DNA of 64,000 nucleotides, taken from contig BSBM01000442.1 of NCBI GenBank assembly GCA_027924585.1, positions 744,001-808,000 of the forward strand, written 5' to 3'. Positions 1 through 10,692 of the stretch are shown piece by piece. Positions within the stretch are counted from its first letter, which is position 1; every line of letters starts with the position of its first letter. The DNA comes from Larix kaempferi (taxonomy: Eukaryota; Streptophyta; Pinopsida; Pinales; Pinaceae). A program made the translations under genes and the position numbers. The notes beneath the pieces were generated by a model. That model did not search any database, was not told the origin of the DNA, and saw only the letters and a list, made by a program, of their open reading frames with translations.

Positions 1-781
1 TTGTAATCTTCCCTCAACAAATGTATACAAATTACTCAACAAATTGATAATACCACCTTATTACATCATAAAATAATTAGACATATTACCCTAACAATTT
101 ACTACTCTTATACAATTCAACCTTCATTATTTCATTATACGCCGCATATTATTTACTATACCACCATATTATCTTATGAATTTATATTTTCTACTCTATA
201 TATTTTAATACCTACATTATAGTAAATATTTTTACTTTCATTACTTAATTTTTACATGAATTATAAAGAAAGTAAGACATTGATACAACTCCGTGATATG
301 AATTCATCAATACCCTATTATCATTTAACTTGACGGGTAGCCTTCAATCAAAATTCTCATAGGCTATATACATATTTTACTTTAACCTTTTTAATATATA
401 TTATTATTATATGATACATTGCTTCATATTTAAGTATATTTATACATATATATTTGAGACCCATATGATTTACACTAGCATTTGCCCCTTGAGGTGCAAT
501 AATGAACGTCGTAGAGAAGATGACCAATGTCAGATGACAAGGCTTTATTAGTCAACAGTAGCCTTTATGACTCAATAAGGGCAGAATTATACATAGATAG
601 ATTATAGTTAACCATTGATGTTTACATTCACTTATAGAACTGTATTGTCGGTGTAACCAATCGACATTTAGCAAATGGTCGATCCGACCAATCGACTTAC
701 ATTGGAAACAGTTGGCTCTTTCAACATATCCCTCTTATCAAAATCTTTCTTCGTCATGAAGAAAGGAGGAGATGTGAAAAA
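1..781. other. AT-rich spacer, no gene seen
   Basis: The first ~480 bases are very AT-rich and have no coding signal. From about 650 to 710 there are several TCGAC/GTCGA motifs like those in the arms at 4.3-5.4 kb and 13.1-16.8 kb, so the right part may be the flank of the same repeat family. No promoter or RNA gene could be recognised. Confidence 0.5.
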
Positions 782-3700
782 TTACTGAACAAAACTTGTG
801 TACAGAGTGGAACTGGAACTAGTCGTTGCTTGTTGTTGTACACAGACGTTGACAATTGCTTCAGCTGAAACATACATGTGGTGCTGGAAGGTCTTCCAAT
901 GGTGCAGCATGCTTTTGATGTCGATAGTAAGTGTTGTAAGGCTCGACAAGTTAGCTATGTGTTCTTGAGTAGTCCTGCCCTGTAGATGAATTAGGTCGGG
1001 ACCCAAAAGTTCTATTTTCTCGTTGGCAGCTGAAAGCAGTGTTTTAAGATGTGGTCGGAGTTGTTCTACTTTGTGAAGGTTATGACGGGTGTGGCCCAAC
1101 CACTGTTGTTCACTTTTTTCCAATTTCTCCAATTTTATGTTTTCCATTATCAGTTGTTCCTCAGTAATTGGGGCCATGGTTTTATGATCTACTCGGTGTT
1201 GTTGATGAAGAGTGTTAATTAAGTCTCGGGTCTCCTACATTTGTTTAAAGACTTTGCCATAATGTTTGTACCAATTGCGGAGAACGTTGTTTGTTGTCTC
1301 TGCTTGATGATTATACTGGATGAGTTGATCATGTGCTGAGTTGAATGCTTCAAACTGTTTCCACATCAGTGACGCTATTACTGTGGCTTGTTCTTGTCGG
1401 TCCCTGGTGAGCTCTTCAAATAATGCCGACACTACAGATTGGAACAACCGAAATGCTTTATCAAGTGTGCTATTATTATCGAAGCTGACTGGAATTGGTA
1501 TGAACTGTTACGCTAAGTCTTGACACTTTGTCAAAAATACAGTTTGGTCTTCTTCCAGCTAGTGAACGCGATCTTCTGCTGCTAGTTGTCTATGTCGTTG
1601 TTCTCGGTTGATTGCATCAGTCAGTAAATCCATCTCTACTTGTGGTGCCTTTTGTGGATGGTATGTCGAGATCGTCCCGAATTGGTCGAGATGTACAGAT
1701 AAGCAACCCAATTGAGATATGTGGTCCAGATGCTACTGTTGTTGCTGAAGATCTTTCTGATGGCATTATTTGTCCTTAGCTTGCTTTTTCTTGAATTTTC
1801 CTTGCCATTTTGGGACCTCTAATTGTTGTTCTGAGTGTTTTTGTGTCTCGACTATTGTTGATGGTTGTTTTGTCTCTTCTTCTGCTTCGCTAATAGGCTT
1901 TTCTGCTTGTATTGAGCTGCTTGGTATGACTATTGTGTTTGTCGAGTGTACTTTTTCAGTTGTTGCTTGTTTTGCTTGTTCTACTGGCTCGACCGGTGCT
2001 TTAGTTGTTTGTGCTATTGGCTGGAGAAGTTGCATTACTTTTGATGTTGTTGTGGTCCCGTTGGCAGCGGTGGGGATGGGTACACTAGTAGCGACTTGAC
2101 AAGTCGACGACATATGTGTTTTGTCGACTAGGGAAGGAGTGTTAGGAATAGAATTGCTAGACGGTTTCCGAATGATTAAAGGGGACAAGATTTCTAGTAT
2201 GAGTGGTAAGGTATCTGATGGATTCAAAAGTTCGGTTGGGGTGACACCAAGAGGGGCAGAATGCGAAGTAGATGGCTTCATCAAAGAATGATTTGACAAG
2301 GTATTTAATTCGGTGTGATAGGATTTCTGCGCATCGTCACGCAGATGTTGGTTTTGTTCAATTATTGGTCGGAGATCCCGACTACTTTTTGCTGGTAGGT
2401 ATGCGTCGGGAGGTCGTGTTTTCTTTGTCTGAACTTGTCGATTGTGGCTAGTTGGGCGGAATTGAGGAATTCGACCATATGTATGTTGGACCTTATCTTG
2501 CGCCTCTTTTGTGCTTTGGTCTTGTTGAGTTGTGTTTTATTCAGCTACTCTCTTACAACGGGCTTGTTCGACTTCGTTGTGTAGAATTTGTGTTTTTTCT
2601 GTATGTTTTTTTTCCACTTGTTGTATTTGATGCTGCTGTTTTTTTTTTTGCTTCATTTTGTTGTTGTTCCAGTGCTTCTTCCTGCTGCAACCGTAGTTGT
2701 TCTTGTAGTATTTTTGCTTGGTTTTCTTTGGTTGTAGTTTGGGTAGAAGTAGATGCACTCTTCGGATTTAGTTTGTTGTGTAGCGATGTCATATTGTTTA
2801 CCCTTTTATATATTTCCTCTTCTTTCAGAAAGTGATTCGAGTACTGAAAAGTGATGTTACAAGAAGCACAATGTTTAGCCACCTTGCCTTTCTTGTCGTT
2901 TCTTACAAAAAGTTTTGTTCCAAAGTGAAAAGGTTGCAAGTATGAAATGAAGGCTTCCACTGCCTTTATCTTAGGAAATTTGTATCCACCAATGTTGAAT
3001 GGTACAGGTGGGTAAGAAGCCTTTTTTTTGTCATGCAAATAGTGACCAATTCCATTGATGGACACTTGTCTTATCGCTTCTTTATGCACTATGTAATCTG
3101 TAGCATATTTCGGCAATAGAGAAGGAGGTTGGGTGCCTCCATACATTCTAATGTATGTGCCTTCTGATGAGAAGTAATAGTCTCCATATTCAGCTATTAC
3201 ATCCAAGGAATTGTCTGACATACAATTTGCTTCTTTATTGAAGACTAGTGAATAAAGGGGCATGATTAGTTCTTCGCATAGTAATTTGTAGTAGCCTGCA
3301 TATCGATTAGCCCAAGTTATCTGATATGCTACATGAATGGGAGTCTCATTCGGATTCCAAGTACATCCCAAATTAGGAAAAGGGTGGTTGACTAATATAC
3401 AATCGATGAGGTAGCCAGACATGAAGAATTGTGACTTCCCTTCTGAAAGGCCGGTTTGAGCTGCAGAAATGGTTGATGCCATACTGTCTAAAATAATATG
3501 TGCCCAATTGAAGACTGTACCATTTGTGGCAACATGGTATATCACTGGAACCCAACTGAGTTTATAGATGTTGGCGTTTGGTTGACCGAAGAGTCTGCTC
3601 AACAATAGAACTATGATTCGATAGGGGGTCGTTAAGTTTTCGCTGTCATATTCCCCATTAGATTTGGGTCTAAGTTTTTTGTCTGGTAGGAGCATTTTCC

Positions 3701-4151
3701 TTGCACATTCAACATTATCTATATTGGCACGTATTACCCAATCGTCAGTTAGGAATACTTTGGATGCAGGCAGCCTGTATGCGGTTGCAAGGTAGACTGG
3801 CTGGAAGGATGTAAGCCCTCCTCCAATGGCATTTGAAATGATCTTTGTAGTAGTATCTACATGGGGCAAAATCCACGCAATCACCTCTGAGCAGGGAAAC
3901 AATTTTGGTCGTGTAGCTTCCTTGTGAAGGTCGGACCTTTTGATGTTTTGATAAATCACGCCTTCTTCCACGGTCGAATTAGGTATTTTATCGTCTCTGA
4001 TAGCTATGTACAGTTGGCCCCATTTGAACTCAGGGGTGCTTCCTGTTATGGGTTTTGTGTCTTCAAATAGTGTTTTGATTTGTATTTTTGGAGTTGTTTC
4101 TTCTTGAAGCTCGATCTGCTTGGCCTTCCTTTTTTCGATTTCTTTAGACAT
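782..4151 (-). pseudogene. Decayed gene for a ~1,120-residue protein of unknown function with a Gln-rich, coiled-coil-like C-terminal half
   Basis: I do not recognise the function. Reading starts at ATG 4151 (residues MSKEIEKRK); an upstream non-ATG extension is ignored. About 430 residues of ordinary globular sequence follow, including a stretch with FNWAHIILDSM and a CxxC pair (CASC). Its pattern recalls plant-transposon-associated domains such as the putative plant transposon protein family, but this is a weak inference. A run of 11 T on the plus strand (2639-2649) marks a frameshift. The other frame then stays coherent down to 782 as a Q/E/K-rich, probably helical tail. Six internal stops interrupt it (codons at 2537, 1766, 1733, 1559, 1508 and 1235), all TAA or TAG in Gln-rich context. 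The gene lies just outside the inverted-repeat-bounded segment starting at 4311 and on the same strand as the Helitron genes. It could be a transposon accessory gene or a repeated host family. Confidence 0.55.
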
Positions 4152-4310
4152 ACTTGATTTGAAAACATACAATGTCAATAGTGAGGAATTTTCACTGAAA
4201 TGTTTACAAGGTACGTAGTATTCAAGGTATGAAATTGATATGATACTTTATTATACTAATGAATCTTTAGGTATAAATTAATATCATTATATCTAAGTAT
4301 TATATTACAG

Positions 4311-4395
4311 TATAGATAAAGTCACTTTGTAGTGGACTCGACCAAACTTGTTTCGACCAGACTTGAGGATCGACCAAAGTCGTTGACCACATACA
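4311..4395 (+). repeat. Left outer inverted repeat
   Basis: It matches the reverse complement of roughly 16340-16415. The shared order of blocks is TATAGATAAAGTCAC, TTGTAGTGG, CTCGACCAA and TTGAGG.TCGACCAAAG. The left copy has a small extra TCGACCA unit. Homology stops abruptly outside 4311 and outside 16415, which is why these are proposed as boundaries. Confidence 0.65.
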
Positions 4396-4786
4396 TCAGT
4401 TATATTTGACCAAATTTGACAAGTATCATCAAACATATATTATGGAGACGACCATCATAAGACGAGACTCAACTTTAACATATACTATGCCACATGTATC
4501 GACCAAAACTCTCTTTTGGTTGCATAACTGGATTGACAATGGTCTGCAACAAAACCGACTTGATTTACAAAGAATTTTACATACTTCAACCCATCGAACA
4601 AAATATTGACCAGTAGGGTATCGACCATATCAATGACATCAACTACTTTTTACTGAGCTGGTGTTGAAGACCGACCAAAATAAGGATATCGACCAAGCAA
4701 ATATATCGAGTACATTAAAGCAGTCGATCTTTGACTAGTTTTCAAAGATTCAACTTTTTTACAAAAAATGTCCACTTTAAAAAGAA
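4395..4786. repeat. TCGACCA-rich subterminal region
   Basis: There is no gene here. TCGACCA or near variants recur in both orientations (for example near 4500, 4619, 4670 and 4690). Positions 4465-4525 match, inverted, the loop of the fold-back at about 16700-16755, so this block belongs to the same repeat family as the sequence outside the right end. Confidence 0.5.
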
Positions 4787-5460
4787 AATTCTCATAGGAA
4801 ATTTAAAAATAAGGTTTTCAAAACAACTTATTACAAATATTGACGGAGCCGAGCAAAACGAAATGTCCATCAATTCGACCACATAGTTAATATTCGAGTG
4901 GTTCATTTCCTGGCAATACTGCTTGACAGAATAATGGCAAATACAAAGAAAATGATCAATGATTTATCCTTTGTCTACAAAATACATTAATATCCATGAT
5001 GGTGAGTAGTCCTTGTGTAATCCATCAGGGTTTGGCATTCAAGCAGATAGTTGTTGCAGTAATTGAAGAATAGTCGACAATAAATTTTTGCCACCATTGA
5101 ATTTCGTGGAGCGTCCATTGAGCAATGACCAATGATTGAGCGCCGACCAGGATGATATTCTTGCTTATGTCAAATATGCAAGGCGACCAACATTAGAATT
5201 GAGTAAGAGTGCTTCGTTTGAGATAAAAAGACCGACAACCAAAAAAGTCGACGATTAAATGTATATAACTTTATTGAAACTGTCGACCACTAACAACGAA
5301 GACAAGTAGTCGGTTGTTGACTTGGATACAGTAATCATGTGTATTTAAGAGTTTCCTAAAGATAGACAATAATGACCGACCATTTGAGGCTTTTTGGTCG
5401 ATGCCATCATTGGTGCATATTAGGTAAGGGGACATAACATATTTTTCAAGGCATTTCAAC
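4787..5460 (+). repeat. Left inner inverted arm
   Basis: This ~670-base stretch aligns base by base with the reverse complement of 13890-14785 at roughly 85% identity by eye. The right arm holds about 180 extra bases (13936-14095). The arm starts at TTCTCATAGGAAATTT and ends near the block GGGACATAACATATTTTTCAAG. No coding signal is seen in it. TCGACC motifs are dispersed along it. Confidence 0.75.
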
Positions 5461-5854
5461 AAAGCATTAGAGGATAAATTTTGAACGCAATAAAACTTAT
5501 ATATTCAAACAATGCATTGTGGCATAGTGAAGTATATATATTGGGACACTTTATATTTATTGCAAAAAAAACTAACATGGAATGAAATGTTGTGATGTGG
5601 TCGGTTTGAAAAGAGTTATGAAAACACATTGAAGTAAATAAGATAGAGTAGTACAAGAAAAATGTTGATATGAGGATTAAATCTCTTGTTTTCTTTATAC
5701 AATAGTATTCTCTTCTCTTCTATAGGCAAATATTCAATGATGGTAGCAATAAGAATACAAGATATGAAAAAAAAACAATTCATTTTGCAAAAAGAAGAAG
5801 GTTGTAAAGTAATAGGTATGCAAAGTACAAATGCAAAGGACCAAGAATGTAACT
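5461..5854. other. 3' flank of the Rep/helicase gene, no gene seen
   Basis: AT-rich sequence between the left inner arm and the end of the helicase reading frame. A Helitron 3' end (hairpin then CTRR, read on the minus strand) would be expected here, but I could not identify it with confidence. Confidence 0.4.
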
Positions 5855-8800
5855 TTATGGAGCAGGTGGCTGCAAAGACTTTGAAGCAACCAACTTATCT
5901 TCTTCTATTCTGCGTTGGACATAGGGACTATCTTTCATTCGAGAATACCTAGAGAAGGAAAAAGGTGGAGATATGCGAAGGCTTGATAAAGACTTAACTC
6001 TTGATATTGCAGTGAATGTAAGGCCTTGTCGGTCAATGTTTCCAATATCTATTGTTGCATTTTGGAGGGTCATTCCTTGTGCTTTAGGGATTGTTAAACC
6101 CCATGCCATTCGAAGTGGTACTTGCCTCCGTGAACCCCTTGTTATAGGAGGGATGGGGACATAATTTGGATTGGAAGAATCCCATGGGGTCCCTTTGTAG
6201 TGGAGAAAGTCAATTACAACATAAGATGGAAATGTAGGCGATTGATCATTGGAGTTGTAAATAATTGCAATAACTTTTCCAAGTGAGCCGTTTACAAGGT
6301 TTGCTGAGACACACAAGTTGGATGTCAACATGACTTGTTGACCAATTGCTAGTAGAACCTTGAATGGAAGTTGTTCATCATCTATTGAGGTATGCACATG
6401 TTGTTTCTTTTGCTCTGCAAAGCAATGTGCAATTGGCATGTTAAGGAGTTTTAGCACTTGCTTGTTATGCAATGCAACAGGGGTATTAGTTGCGTACAAA
6501 TGAGTGCATTGGTCAAATGTATGATTCTCTTCATGCGAAAGGGACGAGGGTGTACTTAACATGAGGAGGTTCCAATCTTCAAGAGTTGGTATTGCATTTC
6601 GAAGATTCAGCAGGAGTTGATGAAAGGAAACTTGAGAAGGAGTGTTGCCTTGTTGTCGAAATATGGTTGAAAGAGTGACAAAAGTGTCAAAAGTACGCCA
6701 TAGAGCATTTTCTCGTGATGCTCCAACATACATGGGGATGTCCTTTATAGGGGGCAGTTGTCCAAAATCACCAAGGAAGATGATAGAGCAACTACCAAAG
6801 GGGGTTGTCCGTTGGGAAGGGAAGGCTTGACGTAAGCGGTCATCCATACGAGTTAACATTTTTGGGCCAACGAAACTCATTTCATCAATGATGATGTATC
6901 GGATATGACAAAATTATTCTTGGAAGCTTGAAAGGGATTGGCCTTCAAGAGGGTGCATCTCAGTAATGGGTATGCGAAGTGCAGAGTGTATTGTAAGCGC
7001 ATGTATGTTAAAGGCAGCAATACCTGTGGGAGCAAGGGTGAAGGTTTGTCGACAGAGGCATGTTGGAGTGCAGATCTAAGGCAAGAAATCAAGAAAGACT
7101 TTCCTGTTCCTACAATGCCTTGAATAACCATTTTGAGTGGAGGAGGGCTTGCAGCATTTGTGGAGTGTGCAATGATAAGATCGAAGGCCATTCGTTGTGT
7201 GAGAGACAAGGAGGAAGGAGAACATGAAGACTTTGGTTGTATGTGGGTGGACAATCGATTGACGTCAGTGAATGATATGGTTGTTGCATGCATGTGTGAA
7301 GGAATATGGTTTTCGATCCAATTGTGTTCTTTGTCAAAGTCACGATGGCCAAGCATGTCAAGGTCATCGACATAGAGGTTGTTTCCAGGGTGGAGTTGAG
7401 AAAGGAGTTCCCATTCATCCATGGCAGGGGCTGAGGGAAAGTGGTTGAAAGCAGGAATAGAGTCATCGGAGGGAGGTGTATTGGGGGCTTCTCGCAAACG
7501 ATTAACATGCCATGCAGTGTATGTGTCTTTAATGCGAAGCCAATTAGAAGTTATGGCTAATGCTGTGGATCCAATGTCATCATGGAGACTGCAAAAAGGT
7601 TTGTATAGGAGGAGATCACTCCAACAAAAGGCAACAAAGGAATTTGCAGTAATTGGTGGAATGGTAGTGAAGCGAGGAAAGACACGAACAATTTTTGGAG
7701 GGTAGATTGGTTTCCATTGGGAGTGCTTTCTACGAGCTGAGTATGACCAGGAGCAAGCAGCTTCAAGAAGGGTAATTTGTTCGAGTGCAGGGGGTCGTTG
7801 CATGTAAGCATAAATGAAGGTGGGTGTTGGTGGGGTGTCAAGAGATTCATTGGAAATACGATGGAAAATACTTTGGCTAACATTCAAGGATAGAAATGAA
7901 CGGCTTCAAAGACAAAGAGGGAGTTTTTGGAGCATGTGGCAGGTCTCTTGTGCGCCAATGTCTCGATCTGCAACAGTCTCTGACAAGAAACGTCTTATTG
8001 GTTGAAGTATGGGGGCGTCAGTTGGAGTTGCATGTGCAAGATGAGAAAGGAGTGCATGGTAGCTTTATGATTTGGGCTCTGCCTTTGTTTCATATCTTGA
8101 AATATATTTGAGGACAGCATGTCTAGAGAGAACAGGTTGGCAATCAACATTAGCTCACCAAATAGAGAGCATGGTAGGGTTGTGAATATCTAGGAGGGCA
8201 TCGTTCCTTGCAAGCTTGCAGGTTTTTCGTCCATTTGCATCAATGAATAAGGAAAAGGCAGGTTGTAGATGAAAGGGGAAGCTGTAACGACATTGAAGAG
8301 AGGATCCTTTTTTGCGGAGGCAAGAAGATTCTGAGCATTTCGTGTGCCTTTGGACACAATTAACAATTTCTTCATAGTCATCCAAGTGATTTGTGGCAAG
8401 TATTGAATTTGTTCCAATGGTGCATGGATTAGCTATAGTAGAGGCTTGGAAGCATTGGGTTTGCAAATGGTTGACTTGAGGATTCCATGTTGTAACAAAC
8501 TTATCAAAGTACAGTTTTGCATCTTCAACCTTGGTAACATCTGCCCAGTCTAACGTGTCCATATTGGGTGCATCGTCCAGCCATAAGAAACCATGTATAT
8601 GCGCAGATCCCCTGTGTTGCCATTCATACCTATATGGAAAATTATAAATATCAGGAATGAACATTTGAGGTTTTGAATACATGGAACTTTAATGAGAATA
8701 TGATTTGTTACCAACTTGCACCAGTAGTCTTTTGTAGAAAGGCCTTTTTGAAGAACCTCTTCCAGGAATATTTTGAATCTATTGTCCATGTATTGAGATG

Positions 8801-10317
8801 CAATGTGTGGATTGGTTATAAGTTTTCAAATTCTCCATTGGTGTTGTTGATTTGAAGTGGGTGGAGCTTGTCCAGGCATCAAAGAATGCAAATCGGGCCA
8901 CTTTGTATCAGTTGCGCTGAGAGTGAAGAAGAATGTTGGTGTCCCTTGTTGAGTGATTATGTCAGTTAGTTCACACTTGCTTTTGTTCCAGTACGAGAGC
9001 GTCCCGCGAAGGGTTGAGCTAAAGCGCATGACTTGCTCTGCGATTTTGGCATCCGGCAAGTCTTGTAATTGTTGTACAAGTTCTGTGATTGTTGGAGGCA
9101 ATGTATCTTCAATGTTGCGCTTTACAAACACAGAAGCAGTAAAATGGCTATGGTGGTGCATGATGAGGTTATATATGTAATAATGGAAATGAGGATGTTG
9201 GCCGAATCTATTGTCATGGTATCGAAGAAGGTGCAGTGCATAATTGTCCATACCAACCTCTTGAATGTGTGGTTGTTTAAGCATTACGACTCCAGTGGGA
9301 AACAAGGTTGGGAAAGCCATTGAGAGGAGGCCTATCGTGTTGTACTCATTGATAGGGGAAATGTCTATTAGAAGCTAGTCAATGGACGGTAGATTTGGTG
9401 CATCTCTTGTGCCTAAGAAGCGTTTGATTTCATCAACCTCAGTTCTACAATTTGTTTGTGTAGATATAAAGGAGGAGGATTGTTCTTCATGGGGTTCAAG
9501 GAAGCTGGGTGATTGAACAAGCGGGGTTTCATTGGGTGTGGCATGACGAAGGAGGGACAAAATGTCGGTTGGTTCAATAGGAAAAGAAGATAATGCAATT
9601 GAGTTAACTTGAACATCTTTGTAGTAGGGGTCATTTGAAAGCTTGTATTGGAGAGCAGCAAGAACACGTGTTCAACTAACAAAGAAGTCATAAGGCTTCT
9701 TCATAGGACTGCATTTACGAACAATAAGGATGTCAATGTCTGAGAGTAATCGAGGGAGGAGAGTGGCAATGCTAGTAATGTTTTGCGGAAAGCTAATAGT
9801 ATGGCCAGAATATGTATATTGTCCCCCACGAGCATGAGTGACTTGTAAAATTAGGTTAACACGAGCAATGAGCATTTCTTCAACGTGAGTAAGGATGGCT
9901 AGCACTGGTGGTTGTATCCAAGGATCCATGTTGTTTGCAAAGGAATATCGGTGGCCATTTTTTTTCTGCAATGCAACGAGCACATGCATATGCACCAGAA
10001 GATTGTTTTGTTTTAATTCCAGGATAAGACTCCATGCATATAGAGCATACATTCATGGGAGATAGTTTGTCCAATCTTGTACGGAACCGTTGTTGTGCAC
10101 CATCTAGGTCGCTATTTGTTGGATGTGTTGGTATGGATGTGGATGGTGCGAAAGGTGTCGGGGGAGGTTGAACAACGTGAAACATAGAAGGGATATGAAA
10201 AAGTTGACGAGTATCTCTATATAGAAGGCGTTGACGCTTGTTGTTATCCTTTTTTTTTTGAGCATAGAGAACTCTTCTGCGTGCATTGATTTGATCGTTG
10301 TCATCTTTGGTTGACAT
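5855..10317 (-). pseudogene. Helitron Rep/helicase pseudogene
   Basis: This encodes the rolling-circle transposase of a plant Helitron, about 1,490 codons if read through its lesions. It starts at ATG 10317 (MSTKDDNDQ). In order it shows a Cys-rich segment (CSICMES...CARC), a DUF6570-like segment (MDPWIQPPVLAILTHVEEML), a Helitron-like N domain (RGTLSYWNKS...FFTLSATDTKWPDL), the HUH motif HRGSAHIHGFLW, the paired-tyrosine motif KYISRYETKAE (about 8070-8105), Walker A GIVGTGKS, Walker B IIIDEMS, GDFGQLPP, and the C-terminal motifs TIPKAQGMT and TAISRVKSL. Lesions are frameshifts in an 8-T run at 9958-9965, near 8685 and near 7040, plus stops at 9672, 9375, 8826, 8155, 8065, 7906 and 6914. All core catalytic motifs are still readable, so the copy decayed fairly recently. 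It is not functional as read. Confidence 0.92.
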
Positions 10318-10692
10318 GCCTACAAAAAAAAATTTGGTGGTTATGAACTTTATGGTGTCTTTTGTGTAAGAGAAACATACTATATATTTAATCATTTGAA
10401 GAGTGTTTATGGATAATTTATGGGAAGTTGTTGCAAGAAAGGAATACATATGCTCCTTAACAATGTTTATAAAGAAAAGAAGCATAAACTTGACAAAGCA
10501 ATGTTAATTCTAAGTACAAATTTGAAAGTGCCAAGATAGAGTGAAATAAATATGTAATTTAACACAATGTTACAATAAAACTAATTAATATAATATTCAA
10601 AACTGGTCATTGCTGGTTACAAGTATCACTAAGGTAGTGGTGTGTATACAAAAATTTGTAGTTGCTAAGTATGAGGCAGAAAGTATAGAGAG
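10318..10692. other. Spacer between RPA-like and Rep/helicase genes
   Basis: AT-rich. On the minus strand an acceptor-like polypyrimidine-TTGTAG sequence lies immediately before the Rep/helicase ATG at 10317, so an upstream exon or leader intron is possible. No other gene is seen. Confidence 0.4.

Noticed and set aside
782-2758. Reassigned stop codons (TAR read as Gln)
   Set aside because: Other genes here use standard stops, and Region 1 also has TGA stops at Arg codons. Methylation-driven C-to-T decay explains the pattern more simply.
1770-2835. Plus-strand hydrophobic, Val/Cys/Phe-rich open frames (1770-2099 and 2452-2835)
   Set aside because: They are antisense to the Gln-rich minus-strand gene. 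Complemented CAA/CAG codons give the TTG/CTG pattern, so they are shadows.
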